DNA of 64,000 nucleotides. Origin: Sphingobacterium corticibacterium. Lineage in GTDB: Bacteria; Bacteroidota; Bacteroidia; Sphingobacteriales; Sphingobacteriaceae. Made by a program: the position numbers and the translations under genes. Shown piece after piece: positions 10,601 to 19,569 of this stretch (within the stretch, counting starts at the first letter, position 1; every line of letters begins with the position of its first letter). The DNA is taken from NCBI RefSeq assembly GCF_004208525.1, contig NZ_SGIT01000002.1:1611116-1675115 (forward strand), given 5' to 3'. Under the pieces are notes generated by a model. The model was not told the DNA's origin, ran no database searches, and saw only the letters and a program-made list of their open reading frames with translations.

Positions 10601-11934
10601 AACATCAAACTTCTAACCTCATCATTTAAAGCACGGTGTTTGTCAATAAACAGATCATGATGGTGAAAGGCAACATCGGAAAAAACAAGTTTGACAAATC
10701 CTTTCTCCTCAGAAGTAAACCATAAAGCTCCGCTATGATCATAGAAAAAAAGATAATTATATTGCGGTAATACCGTGGTTTGCGACCCGATGTCGCTTAT
10801 GGAAAATTTGACATCCTGCGTATTTTCATCAAAGTAACCGAAACCACCTCCTCTTATGCTGATCCACACGCGATTGTTGACATCTTCGAAGCAAAAAAAC
10901 GGAATCTTGGTATTCTGTTTAGCATATAGCGGTTTAAAAATGCGGGGTAAATTACTGCGTCGATCCAGATAAAGTGCACTGCCTTCCTGTTCTATCCAAA
11001 GATTCCCTTTGGCATCCTCGTACATACCATAGAGAGATTGATGTCCGTCGAGGAGTCTATCTACGGTCTTCGTAGATAGGTTAACTCTGAATAAACAGCC
11101 GTCTTTACGCGTTGCATATAGGAAATCGCCATAATTTGAGAAAAGGATAGCGTGGATAATATCATCGCCGACGTTTATCTGTTCCACTTGATGCTGACCA
11201 TCTTTTACGAATAATATATCGGAATTATTGGCGATGAATGCAGAGCCCCATTTTCCATGGGAAGATTTGACGACCGGTCCGCTGGCAGATATGTTGTCTG
11301 TAGATTGGTATTCTTTACCTACCAGTTGGAGGTGATCGAGCCCTTTGTTAGTTCCTATCCAGATATGCCCGCTTTTATCCTGATGGACTATATTAATGGT
11401 ATCCGAGGAGATGCGATAGGGTGTCGAACTTTTCGTGCTGTAATGTAAGATGTTGGCTAATCGGTCTCGACGAGGTACGGCCACGATACCCTGCTCTTCT
11501 GTGCCAAGCCAGACATAATCATCGGTTAAGAGGAATATCTTATTAAAAAGATAGGTGCGTCCTAGGGATTGACTTATCAACGAGGATAAGGCGTGGAATC
11601 TTTCTGTTCTTTTATTAAACCAATAGATTTGGTGATCGTAAGTCAGTACCCATAAATAGTCGTCGTCATCTACAATTTGTACGATTCGGCGACTTAATAA
11701 AAAAGATTCACTATTTTGCTGAATACCGTCGAACGTTTTAAAAGTAGTTCCATCATAGCGATTGATGCCATTCCAGGTGCCTAGCCAAAGGAAACCATCT
11801 TTATCTTTCGCGATACACGATACCGTACGGTGGGAAGGACCGTTTTCCTTGGTATAAGTCGTTAAATGACCAACCGCTTGTGGAGAACCCACAAGCGGTA
11901 AGATACAAAGTAATATGATGCAAAGCGTACGCAA
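7648..11934 (-). CDS. Hybrid two-component system sensor-regulator (HTCS) with AraC output
   Basis: 1428 residues, full length for the family. Order: signal peptide (1-20); two seven-bladed periplasmic propeller-type sensor domains built from Reg_prop repeats (GFLWLGTWNGINRYDG, GHIWIGTNKGLDHL, GNLWIATTEGL and others, about 25-760); a Y_Y_Y domain (about 770-850); a membrane segment near SPWWATWWAYSLYFCLTIIIL; HisKA with the phospho-acceptor H920 in FFTNISHELRTPLT; HATPase (DEGPGVKEEAL, GIGLSLAKELI); a receiver domain with D1224 in IIVSDVMMPVMDG; and a C-terminal AraC helix-turn-helix (IDQIADSLNLGRNTFYKKFK, IAEIAYQVGFSNPKYFSTCF). Such single-protein systems bind a breakdown oligosaccharide in the periplasm and switch on their locus. 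It starts 12 nt after susD of pair 2, so it may be co-transcribed with that pair, and it lies upstream of pair 1. The pectin-derived signal is inferred from the neighbours. Confidence 0.95.
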   Translation of the reverse strand: MRTLCIILLCILPLVGSPQAVGHLTTYTKENGPSHRTVSCIAKDKDGFLWLGTWNGINRYDGTTFKTFDGIQQNSESFLLSRRIVQIVDDDDYLWVLTYDHQIYWFNKRTERFHALSSLISQSLGRTYLFNKIFLLTDDYVWLGTEEQGIVAVPRRDRLANILHYSTKSSTPYRISSDTINIVHQDKSGHIWIGTNKGLDHLQLVGKEYQSTDNISASGPVVKSSHGKWGSAFIANNSDILFVKDGQHQVEQINVGDDIIHAILFSNYGDFLYATRKDGCLFRVNLSTKTVDRLLDGHQSLYGMYEDAKGNLWIEQEGSALYLDRRSNLPRIFKPLYAKQNTKIPFFCFEDVNNRVWISIRGGGFGYFDENTQDVKFSISDIGSQTTVLPQYNYLFFYDHSGALWFTSEEKGFVKLVFSDVAFHHHDLFIDKHRALNDEVRSLMLDASAKLWVGTKAGNLYVRQNEKAISLFNPAIFKESDGIYSLLEDHAGNIWIGTKALGLFKAAAKGDGGYTLSRITSEQCGLNANQIYTLAQDQKQRIWIGTFDKGLYKLEYGFGKIDVKKIPWTSHATQNRLFNKIRHITFDQRGNLWIATTEGLVVHAPYGGTRFFFDTPHHPIKLGDNDIQYIFSDAQGAMYLCTSGGGLTKVEGNPFGELTFTNFGRQEGLYNSFILGGTADSNGNLWLSTEGGLIKYDKHRKQFMNMDSGDRLNSLSFSEKTVSGTAENRLFFGTNKGFLTVNPANIHANTQAVNLVLTRLWINNEERNLIGDEEKANIQYIDNLTLPHDENNISIDFALTDFYTGKPNFSYRLLGLDSIWQQNGSLNRATFTNLKPGHYLFEVKGEYDLYTAGPFRRLSIVISSPWWATWWAYSLYFCLTIIILASVRHFVKSIWLLKQRVIIEQKMAEVKMRFFTNISHELRTPLTLILSPAEQLLKSKQLNEENRQYTQLINLNAKRMQRFVDQLLELRQIQENSYKLHKVSTDFISLVHHVLNGFQVVAKEKNIRLQHNLPDATLFLTIDRDNIEIVLYNLLSNALKYTYPHTEVILAFNVNTAVGSVTLSVCDEGPGVKEEALNEIFELFHVASPPFSQSEKSSGIGLSLAKELIQLHDGEIWAKNREGGGLEVTFSLMLDNEECAGPKSIPIVQEIIDTYPERNTGEGKEYAATPKELQEKVLIVEDNEELRAFLVSQLRKDYQVIEAGQGDTGLSAAINSQPDIIVSDVMMPVMDGIEFVKQLRKHTETSHIPIVLLSAKHAIETQIQGLQYGADYYITKPFHLDFLLASIQRLLKQRKLLFEHMLNQRELLICTDDIIITDHDREFLRNVISIVEERMECPTLSIDQIADSLNLGRNTFYKKFKSLTDIAPVEFVRDMRLQKAKILLDQGLDNIAEIAYQVGFSNPKYFSTCFREKFGTSPKMYFQQKKNC

Positions 11935-11946
11935 TTAGCTGATAAA

Positions 11947-13992
11947 TTAATTGTTAGGCAACCCGTAACCGTTTCTTACCTTGCCTTTCGATTGATCAAT
12001 TACGGTCAATGGCATAGGATGGAAGTAGCGAGGCGCTAAGTTTTCTCTACCCACTACGCCATCTAGAATGGCGGCTCGGTACATCGCCGGATTCGTACCC
12101 GCAGATATTGTAATTCCCCAGTTTGTTCTTACGTAACCATCTGCCTCTAAGGCAGCAGCCTCGGCTCCATTCGGATCAATGTAATTATATAGTCCTTTTA
12201 TGGCTAGGTTTTTAGCGGCGACACTGGCATGCACGGCGGCATTCCAATTGTAGATTCCTCGCCAGCCGGGGAAACGTGCCGGATCGTTTGGATTGGTACT
12301 TTCCTGTGTTACCTCGGCTGCCGAACTGCCCGGATTTAACTGAACATGTTTCGTCCATATATAATTGGAAATCGTCCGACCGCTTGCAAAGGTATAGTAG
12401 CCGTTACTAGCCAATCCAGTCATCATGTTTTCCATTTCCTGGCGAACTTTAACAGCTCGCTCATTGAACTTTCCGGAGCGTATCATATCCCAACGGACAT
12501 CGCCTTCGCCTAATAGTTCCAATCGCCGTTCTTCATAAATGGCGTCCAAGAGTGTTTCGCCCGATAGGGAAGCAATAGGATGGTTTGAATTACCGAAAGC
12601 CCTACTGCGTATCTGGTTCACTAGATTCACCGCACCGGCATCGTCTGTTCCAAGGATAGCTTTCGCTTCCGCCAACATCAACATCGCATCTGCCATGCGC
12701 ATGACCGTGTAATTCATTCCGGAACTGCGGAAGGCATTGTTTGGAATCAATGGGTTGTCGCCGCGGTTTTGATCCCATTTGTTGATCGCCGGACCACCGC
12801 CACCAATACGTGTACCCGCTCCGAGCGGCATTAATGCTTCCCGGCCAGTCGCAGCATCACTGCCGGTTACGACCATACTGACATCGCGACGTTTGTCGCC
12901 ATCCTCGTAACCGTTGTAAAAGAAAGAAGGCACAATACGGATAGCGGCAAATGTATTTAACACCGAAACAGCTCCATTATTAGATCCTGGACGCCCTTGC
13001 GAGTACGGATGCTCTCCACCAAAGCCCGGAGAACAAGCAACTTCGTATAGCGATTCGGGGCTGGATCGTCTGGAGTTGATATGCTGCCAATGCATCTGAA
13101 ATGGATTGTTGACCGATCTATCGTCCGAAGTGATCAATCGTGTTGTTCCATTATGCGTATTGACGGCGAGGTTAAGATATTGTTCTGCCATCCGGATATA
13201 ATCCATATAATCTTTTCGTCGGGCGTACACACAAGTACCGTCGTCAGTACCTCTATAGTCAAACTGTACATCCCCATATAATCCCGGTACATCTGTACGG
13301 ATGGTCTGCCAACCACCAGCATGTAGGGCGATTTCTCCAATAAGCGCGTTGGCATAGGAGCGGTTAAGGCGTTCTGCCGTAACACCACCCTCACCTACTT
13401 TATACATAGAACCTTCTACCAACTTCAGTTCGGCGATAAGGGTATCCATAATGGCAAAGCGAGATTTCAGCTCGTAGTCTTGTACGTATTGGTTTTCGTA
13501 GCCAAAAGGTACATCTCCAAAATGACGTACTAATTCCCAACCACAGAGGGCCCACATGGTTTTCGCCTCACCATAGAGTTGGGTCCACTCATTGGTCTCG
13601 GTAGTCTCCACTACGCCTTTGTCCTGGATAACCTGCGCGATCCGGGAAGCACGGGCCAATATAATATTTAGACTGTTGTATTGTGTGGCAGCATTGTTTA
13701 CGGCCGAGGCTTCGGGCTGTAGTCGTGCAATCACATTATTTCCGGTGGGATATTCACTCATGTATTCGGCATCGGAGCCTAACGGATCCTGCCAATTGTA
13801 ATTTCCTCCCGCGGCTACGTTAGTTCGGTATTCTCCGTAAGCCCAAGATAAGGTTTTGGCTGCTTCCTCGGGGCTTGACATGACAAACTCGTTGTCGCTC
13901 TGCCCTGGGTTGGTGACATCTAGGTAGTCTTTACATTGGAGGAACATCGAGGATGTTATCGCCAAGCATATATATAAAGCTGTTCTTTTCAT
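11947..13992 (-). CDS. SusD/RagB-family nutrient-binding lipoprotein (pectin locus, pair 2)
   Basis: About 681 residues from the ATG at 13992 (MKRTALYICLAITSSMFLQCKDYLD); the open frame reaches 14019, but the shorter start gives a clean lipoprotein signal with FLQCKDYL and is preceded by AAAGAACC. SusD hallmarks: YLDVTNPGQSD, the helix MWALCGWELVRHFGDVPFGY, MNYTVMRMADAMLMLAEAKA, LVNQIRSRAFGNSN and YEERRLELLGEGDVRWDMIR. It would cap the SusC barrel encoded 36 nt upstream. Sequence drift from pair 1 is large enough to suggest that the two pairs import different pectin fragments rather than being a recent duplication. Ligand unknown. Confidence 0.9.
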   Translation of the reverse strand: MKRTALYICLAITSSMFLQCKDYLDVTNPGQSDNEFVMSSPEEAAKTLSWAYGEYRTNVAAGGNYNWQDPLGSDAEYMSEYPTGNNVIARLQPEASAVNNAATQYNSLNIILARASRIAQVIQDKGVVETTETNEWTQLYGEAKTMWALCGWELVRHFGDVPFGYENQYVQDYELKSRFAIMDTLIAELKLVEGSMYKVGEGGVTAERLNRSYANALIGEIALHAGGWQTIRTDVPGLYGDVQFDYRGTDDGTCVYARRKDYMDYIRMAEQYLNLAVNTHNGTTRLITSDDRSVNNPFQMHWQHINSRRSSPESLYEVACSPGFGGEHPYSQGRPGSNNGAVSVLNTFAAIRIVPSFFYNGYEDGDKRRDVSMVVTGSDAATGREALMPLGAGTRIGGGGPAINKWDQNRGDNPLIPNNAFRSSGMNYTVMRMADAMLMLAEAKAILGTDDAGAVNLVNQIRSRAFGNSNHPIASLSGETLLDAIYEERRLELLGEGDVRWDMIRSGKFNERAVKVRQEMENMMTGLASNGYYTFASGRTISNYIWTKHVQLNPGSSAAEVTQESTNPNDPARFPGWRGIYNWNAAVHASVAAKNLAIKGLYNYIDPNGAEAAALEADGYVRTNWGITISAGTNPAMYRAAILDGVVGRENLAPRYFHPMPLTVIDQSKGKVRNGYGLPNN

Positions 13993-14028
13993 GGTTCTTT
14001 TGTTTAATTTTCTAATCAATCATCTTGC

Positions 14029-17000
14029 TTAAAATGTAGCACTTAATCCGATCACAAATTGACGTGGACGTGGATAAGTTCCCCAATCAAAACCCGGTGT
14101 TGGATAGCGGGAATTATTGATATTGGGGTTAGCATTCACTTCCGGATCGATTCCCGAGTATCCAGTCAATGTTGCCACATTATAGATAGTACCATAAATA
14201 CGTAAATTGCTTAATCCGATCTTGTTCATTAAAGATTTCTCCATGCTGTAGCCAAGTGTCAACGTGTTCAAGCGGAGGTAAGAACCATCCTCTATACCAA
14301 TATCACTCACATAACCCTGGTGTAAGTACGTAAGCGGAAGTGTAGCGTTCTGGTTTAGCGCATCCAATGCGTTTGGATCTGTTATCCGTTGGAGGTTTCC
14401 ACTGGCGTCGATATCGTAGATTTTATAACCATCATTCACGATATCCAGTTTGTTGCCGTATAACCCGCCTCCCTTATTACCGTTGTAAAGGGTCGCCAAT
14501 TTGTTCGCATTGTAAATCTGGTTCCCATAGCTCCAGTTGAAATAGGCTCCTAGGTCAACGTTTTTATAATTAGCGGTGAGGCTAATCCCTCCGGTGTGCT
14601 TAGGGGTCATGTTTCCTATTTCTACATAGTCTTTGGTATCGATTACACCATCTCCGTCGGTATCTACGAATTTAGGCATACCGGGATAGGCCTGTTGCCC
14701 GTCGGGTACGACACCTTTGTGATGAGCAACGAATGCGGAGGTAAGATCTGCAATACCGTCTTTAAGGGTATACATTTGCGTAGCAGCATCGTAGTGGAAA
14801 TCGCTGGTTTCGTAGTACCCTCTACCGGCGGTTTGATAGCCCATGACGATACCCACCGGTTTACCTTCTTGCAAGATGTAATCATTACCTGGAATACCCG
14901 ATTGTAAGAAATTGGTTCCGTAAGCACTTTGTACACCTTCTGCGAGTTCTTCTATCCTGTTTTTGTTGAAATTAATGTTACCGCCTGCCGTGATGTTCCA
15001 ATCGTCATTCTTGAATAGGGTTCCTGATAACGAGAATTCAACCCCTTTATTACTGGTTCTACCTACGTTAGCGTAGCTTGTATTGAAGCCAGTGATGGAA
15101 GGGATATCGGTCAACATCAGCAAGTCTCGGGTACTGTTCTTGTAAACTTCCAACGTACCCCAGATTCTGTTGTTCCATAACGTGAAATCAAGACCAAGGT
15201 TGCGCGTAACAGTGGTTTCCCATTTTAAATTGCGGTTAGCTAACTGTGCCGATGCCAAATCGTAAGCCGGTTGGATGACGTTGCCCAAGGCCTGTTGGTA
15301 ACGCGCATCGCTTTCTGCTTCCCAAAGCTGTGACCATTGGTTCGGATCCACCGCATCGTTACCCACTTCTCCGTAGGAAGCGCGTAACTTCAGATCGTCT
15401 ATCCAGGTTTGATTTTTCAAAAATGACTCGTTTGAAAGGCGCCAGGCCGCTGCCACGGCAGGGAAGTAACCCCAGCGATGCTCTGGCGAGAAGTTTGATG
15501 AACCATCCGCACGCATCGTTACGGTGAACATATAGCGATCTAACAAGGCGTAATTACTCCGGGCGAAATAGGAAAGAATCCGAGATGGGGTCGTAACGCC
15601 ACTTGAAACGATTAGGTTGGTAGAAACACTGGTATCATATTGGTTGATCATAGCGAAAGCATTGTCTTTCGTAAAGTTTGCCGGAAACCGCATAGCGTCG
15701 ATGCGCATATTATTTCCGCCGGCGTCGGAAACTTCTTGTCCCGCCAGAATGTTCAGTCGATGCGTCTCATTTTGCAGGATGTCGTAGTTCAAGGTATTTG
15801 TCCATCGTAATCCCCACGAATCACTTTTTCTGAGGTCTGCATTACCCGCATATACAAGCTGATCGATTGTCTCCATCGTGCCGGTAGCAATGTAGTAATT
15901 CGGATCGATGGTAGGTCCTTCCCAGTTTTTGTTAGTCCTGTACGAACGGGACAGAGTCAGTTCGGTGCGGAAGGCTAAGTTCTTCAGGATGTTCCAGTTA
16001 AGGTTTGTCGTGCCGAGTAAGGATTGATCCAAAGTCGAGTTATCGTTATCCAAGGTTCTGTTTACCCCATTGGTTACATCATACATCACGGTATTTTCTT
16101 CACCTAAGCTAGAATGGGTGAGGTAGGACAGATCTCCTTTAATATCTGCAATGGCGATTGGACGGAAGCGGTAGGCCGACGATAGGATAGAGCCTGCACC
16201 ACTCGTAGTACCTTCGCTTCCCAAAGACTTTCTATCGGTGTAACGTAGGTCGAGATTGAATTTTAAATTATTGCTTAGTTTCTGTTCAATCTTAAAGAAG
16301 GCGGAGGCACGTTTGGCATAAGACATCAATTTCATCCCCTGATCGTCCATATAGCTTGCAGCAAACAATATTTTTGTCCTATCATTTCCGCCGGCAATGG
16401 ACAAATCGTGGTTATGTGAAAAGGAACTATTATAGAGTTCTTTTTGTAGGTTATAGGCCGATACATCTTTATAAGCGTCTATACCGGCGGTGTTGTTACC
16501 TCTGTTTTCGCCAAGGGCAAATAACTGGGTAAATGGCGTCACATAATCAATGTCTTCGTAGGCATCTAACATGGCCCATTTAAAAGCGAGATAATCATAG
16601 GGGTTTAGGGCCTCCATATAGCCGGCAGGTCTATTGAATTTGCTATATCCAGTATAGGTTACCGAGCTTCTGCCTTCTTTTGCCCTTTTGGTCGTGACCA
16701 GCACAACCCCATTGGCGCCACGTGCACCATAGATAGCCGTAGCCGAAGCGTCTTTTAACACATCGACATTCTCTACCATATCGCTGGGAATGTCCGAAAT
16801 ATTACCAGGTATTCCGTCGATGAGAATCAGGGGTTCGTTGCTTTGCGATATCGAACCTCCTCCACGTATGCGGATGGAAACATCGCCGTTAGGACGACCA
16901 TCTTGTGACATGACATTAACGCCGGGCATTTTCCCCTGTAATGCTTGCGCGACATTAATCACCGGAGCAGTTGCGAGATCTTTTCCGCCGACTGAGGCCA

Positions 17001-17385
17001 CAGACCCGGTCAGATCGCGACGTCGAACAGTTTGATAACCGATCACGACCACTTCATCTAGGGCTACGTCATCTTCTGTCAGGGTGATAGAAAGGGTTGT
17101 ATGTTGATCTGCTATAATTTCTTGCGGGCTATACCCTGTATAACTTACGACAATTACATTTCCCGTTGATACACCCGATAATGTAAAATCACCGTTGCTA
17201 TCCGTAGCGGTTTCTGTGGTTGTTCCTTTTATCTTTACACTGGCACCACGAATCGGTGCACCTGCTTGGTCTATGACGTTTCCGCTCTGGGTTGCTGTCT
17301 GCGCCAGACTCCTTCCGCACAGCAACAGAAGCGGAATTAGGATAAAGAGGAAGCCCTTTCTTCGCATTAAATTTGTTTTTTTCAT
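14029..17385 (-). CDS. SusC/RagA-family TonB-dependent transporter (pectin locus, pair 2)
   Basis: About 1118 residues from the ATG at 17385 (MKKTNLMRRKGFLFILIPLLLLCGRSLAQ, a typical signal peptide); an in-frame extension to 17433 is unlikely. Then come a CarboxypepD_reg-like domain (SGNVIDQAGAPIRGASVKI), the segment DEVVVIGYQTVRRRDLTGSV, the plug (PNGDVSIRIRGGGSISQSN, PLILIDGIPGN, DVLKDASATAIYGARGANG) and a 22-strand-type barrel closing with FVIGLSATF. There is no STN domain. It pairs with the SusD just downstream for TonB-driven uptake of oligosaccharides. The upstream gap of 381 bp carries a perfect 18-bp palindrome and two copies of a second motif, so this promoter seems to integrate more than one regulator. 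Confidence 0.92.
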   Translation of the reverse strand: MKKTNLMRRKGFLFILIPLLLLCGRSLAQTATQSGNVIDQAGAPIRGASVKIKGTTTETATDSNGDFTLSGVSTGNVIVVSYTGYSPQEIIADQHTTLSITLTEDDVALDEVVVIGYQTVRRRDLTGSVASVGGKDLATAPVINVAQALQGKMPGVNVMSQDGRPNGDVSIRIRGGGSISQSNEPLILIDGIPGNISDIPSDMVENVDVLKDASATAIYGARGANGVVLVTTKRAKEGRSSVTYTGYSKFNRPAGYMEALNPYDYLAFKWAMLDAYEDIDYVTPFTQLFALGENRGNNTAGIDAYKDVSAYNLQKELYNSSFSHNHDLSIAGGNDRTKILFAASYMDDQGMKLMSYAKRASAFFKIEQKLSNNLKFNLDLRYTDRKSLGSEGTTSGAGSILSSAYRFRPIAIADIKGDLSYLTHSSLGEENTVMYDVTNGVNRTLDNDNSTLDQSLLGTTNLNWNILKNLAFRTELTLSRSYRTNKNWEGPTIDPNYYIATGTMETIDQLVYAGNADLRKSDSWGLRWTNTLNYDILQNETHRLNILAGQEVSDAGGNNMRIDAMRFPANFTKDNAFAMINQYDTSVSTNLIVSSGVTTPSRILSYFARSNYALLDRYMFTVTMRADGSSNFSPEHRWGYFPAVAAAWRLSNESFLKNQTWIDDLKLRASYGEVGNDAVDPNQWSQLWEAESDARYQQALGNVIQPAYDLASAQLANRNLKWETTVTRNLGLDFTLWNNRIWGTLEVYKNSTRDLLMLTDIPSITGFNTSYANVGRTSNKGVEFSLSGTLFKNDDWNITAGGNINFNKNRIEELAEGVQSAYGTNFLQSGIPGNDYILQEGKPVGIVMGYQTAGRGYYETSDFHYDAATQMYTLKDGIADLTSAFVAHHKGVVPDGQQAYPGMPKFVDTDGDGVIDTKDYVEIGNMTPKHTGGISLTANYKNVDLGAYFNWSYGNQIYNANKLATLYNGNKGGGLYGNKLDIVNDGYKIYDIDASGNLQRITDPNALDALNQNATLPLTYLHQGYVSDIGIEDGSYLRLNTLTLGYSMEKSLMNKIGLSNLRIYGTIYNVATLTGYSGIDPEVNANPNINNSRYPTPGFDWGTYPRPRQFVIGLSATF

Positions 17386-17766
17386 AATAATATAGGGTTT
17401 ATTTAATTTTACAGTGCTTGCTTTAGTCGGCATTCAAGGACAAGAGAATGGTGTTGCAACCGGTTGTTTAGTTTTTCGAAGAAAACCAAATCGATTCATT
17501 TGAAACCTATCCCAGACGCTCGACTAGTTTAAATTTGCTTTTTTAAAATGATACCTATTAAAATCGTTTATTCGTTGGATTATCACTTCATTTGAAACAC
17601 TACGCTCTCCTAGAAAGTGTATGCGGTTTATGAATTATGTTACTACAATGATAGGGTATTTCGTAAACTAACACAAAGTGAATGTTTCAAAAAAGTTACG
17701 CAAACGTTGCCGGCAACGTTGTCATCCGCGTTATGTTTGCGCAATTTGTAACAATCGGTTGCATAA
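17386..17766 (-). promoter_or_regulatory. Long control region upstream of pectin susC pair 2
   Basis: 381 bp without a gene. It contains CAAYCGGTTGCA-type sites at 17455-17466 (minus orientation) and 17752-17763 (plus orientation), two copies of TTCATTTGAAAC at 17495-17506 and 17587-17598, and the 18-bp palindrome at 17703-17720. No clear TAnnTTTG box could be fixed. The number of separate motifs in one gap suggests a regulated promoter for susC/susD and perhaps for the HTCS behind them. Confidence 0.5.
17703..17720. promoter_or_regulatory. LacI-type operator palindrome 1
   Basis: Perfect 18-bp palindrome AACGTTGCCGGCAACGTT. The left half extends as GCAAACGTTGCC, matching the sites at 21279-21302 and 23189-23214. 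It lies 46 nt past the stop of the SGNH gene and about 320 nt upstream of susC pair 2. The central CG and the GTTGCC/GGCAAC halves are of the form seen for LacI/GalR-family repressors. The probable binder is the LacI-type protein encoded at 36119-37126. Confidence 0.65.
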
Positions 17767-18546
17767 CTATAATCCTTTCATGGCGTCAAAAACCAATTGA
17801 GCAATAGCTTTACCTCCTGCTACTTGGAAATGGGTATTATCCTGCTGTCCATCAGGATAGGCCCGAAACTGTCCGGCCGGGAAATTCATAAAATAATTTT
17901 TGGTGACATAATCTTGTCCCTTCGCGGAGAAATGTGTCATGGAAAGTTCGTTTAGATCAATCAACTTGACATCCATTTCTATAGCAACGTCCTTCACGGC
18001 TTGGGGATACGCACCGTGCACATTGTGTAATTTACCTTCTTTCCAAGGATAATTCCGTGCTACGGGCGTAAGCAAAATCGGAAGTGCTCCGCGCTCACGC
18101 GTCTGATTAATAAACAAGCGAAGAAACTCTTTATAACCATCGATGTTTACATAGCGCTCGGGATAGTTTTCAGCCCCATCGTTATGGCCAAACTGCATCA
18201 TGACAACATCACCTTTTTGGAGTGTCTTGTAGATGGCAGACCAACGCCCCTCTTGAAAAAAAGTTCGGGTGCTACGTCCGCCTTTGGCGCGATCATCGAT
18301 TTTCACATGTTCTACTTTGCCAAGAAGATGTTCCACGAGTTTTAAACTATCTGTGACAAAGAAAGGTTGAAAAACCTGTCCCCATCCCACTAACGGATAG
18401 CGCTTGTTGTCGTAATCGTCTTCCAATGCATAGTTAGCGACAGTCGAATCGCCTATGAGGTAGATGGTTGTTACCTTTTGGTAAGAGAAAGAAGTAAGTA
18501 TGATACCTAATACCAATGTAACTATCGCTAGATTATATTTGTTCAT
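17767..18546 (-). CDS. SGNH/GDSL acetylesterase, rhamnogalacturonan acetylesterase-like (CE12)
   Basis: 259 residues with an N-terminal hydrophobic segment (signal peptide or anchor). SGNH blocks: block I IGDSTVANY with Ser34, block II KGGRSTRTF with Gly90, block III FGHND with Asn122, block V DNTHF with Asp236 and His239. The GDSTV, GRSTR and DNTHF signatures are those of rhamnogalacturonan acetylesterases, which remove acetyl groups from galacturonate in pectin. It is the third gene of the minus-strand unit GH43-CE8-CE12, with 6 nt to the CE8 gene. A second, clearly different member lies at 21386-22141. Exact specificity (HG or RG-I acetyl groups) cannot be read from sequence. Confidence 0.88.
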   Translation of the reverse strand: MNKYNLAIVTLVLGIILTSFSYQKVTTIYLIGDSTVANYALEDDYDNKRYPLVGWGQVFQPFFVTDSLKLVEHLLGKVEHVKIDDRAKGGRSTRTFFQEGRWSAIYKTLQKGDVVMMQFGHNDGAENYPERYVNIDGYKEFLRLFINQTRERGALPILLTPVARNYPWKEGKLHNVHGAYPQAVKDVAIEMDVKLIDLNELSMTHFSAKGQDYVTKNYFMNFPAGQFRAYPDGQQDNTHFQVAGGKAIAQLVFDAMKGL

Positions 18547-18552
18547 AAGTAT

Positions 18553-19551
18553 TTACAATGGATTCCATCCGTTTAGAACTTTTTCCTGACTATATTTTTT
18601 TAGATCTGATTTCTTTAACTTATGCGACCAAGCTACTCTTTTAGACAGATCCTTTGCCCCTGATCCACGACTACCGTATTCGGCATAAAAGGCCGTTTTC
18701 TCTTTATCGGGAAAGTTTTTGTCGCCCGGCCATGGATGCCATCCCTCAGGTGTAATGTGTACATCCATTTCCGAATTCAGGAAGACTGTTTTGGCAAATG
18801 GGCGCCATGGCCGGCCGAGATAAACCTTATTTACCTGTTTGTCCTTGGCCGTCAATTGGCAGGATTCAAATACAAAACCATAGCGGTCTTCAGCTGTTGT
18901 GGATGCGGCCGTGATATATGAATTTGACAAACTTTCGATGTGACAATGTAGGAAATACACCGTCGCCGCACCGAAGATAAAATCGGTCGTACCGCTGATA
19001 AAGCAATTTTCAAAAAAGTTACGTGTACCCGCCTTCGCTAAATAAAGGGTGTCTTGGTTTCCTAAAATATGACAATTGCGCACCACCAGACGATCTCCTT
19101 CTGTATGTAAGGCTACGGCCTGTCCCACCCTTCCAGCGGTATTAGCGATCGTTAAATCCGCTAGCGTGCAGTCGTTGGCATCGACGAGTACCGTATAGGA
19201 GGTATACGTGCTGTATTTGGAATCTCCCGTGACGTCAATTCCGCGAAATGGCTTGCCCGAATAATCATCAAATTGAATAATCGTTTTCGCTGCCCCTTCA
19301 CCCTTCAGGGTGATGTTACGTTTAAACGAAGGAATAACGACTTTTTCGTTATATATACCCGCCTTGATATGGATGATCACGCGTTTTTCGGCATGATCTC
19401 TCACCTGGTTAACGGCTGCCTGTATTGTCGTAAAATCACCTGAGCCGTCTTGGGCGACGGTTAGCTCAAATCGATTATCAATGGTTTGTCCCCTACCCGC
19501 TATTGCGATAAAGGAGACAAACAATGTTAATAATATGCTGCGCATGTTCAT
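18553..19551 (-). CDS. Pectin methylesterase (CE8)
   Basis: 332 residues with a signal peptide (MNMRSILLTLFVSFIAIAGRG-Q). All CE8 motifs are present: DGSGDFTTIQAAV, GQAVA with Gln144, QDTLY with Gln166 and the acid/base Asp167, DFIFG with the nucleophile Asp190, and LGRPWRP with Arg247 and Trp249. It would hydrolyse methyl esters of homogalacturonan, producing methanol and giving the polygalacturonase and pectate lyase their substrate. Met3 (19545) is an alternative start. It has no lipobox, so it is probably periplasmic, unlike the lipoprotein copy at the left edge. Confidence 0.93.
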   Translation of the reverse strand: MNMRSILLTLFVSFIAIAGRGQTIDNRFELTVAQDGSGDFTTIQAAVNQVRDHAEKRVIIHIKAGIYNEKVVIPSFKRNITLKGEGAAKTIIQFDDYSGKPFRGIDVTGDSKYSTYTSYTVLVDANDCTLADLTIANTAGRVGQAVALHTEGDRLVVRNCHILGNQDTLYLAKAGTRNFFENCFISGTTDFIFGAATVYFLHCHIESLSNSYITAASTTAEDRYGFVFESCQLTAKDKQVNKVYLGRPWRPFAKTVFLNSEMDVHITPEGWHPWPGDKNFPDKEKTAFYAEYGSRGSGAKDLSKRVAWSHKLKKSDLKKYSQEKVLNGWNPL

Positions 19552-19569
19552 ATTTTATAGTATATGATT

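Noticed and set aside
4202..17385. The two pectin SusC/SusD pairs as a recent tandem duplication
   Set aside because: The proteins share only family-level motifs and differ in length and lipobox surroundings, so a recent duplication is not supported.
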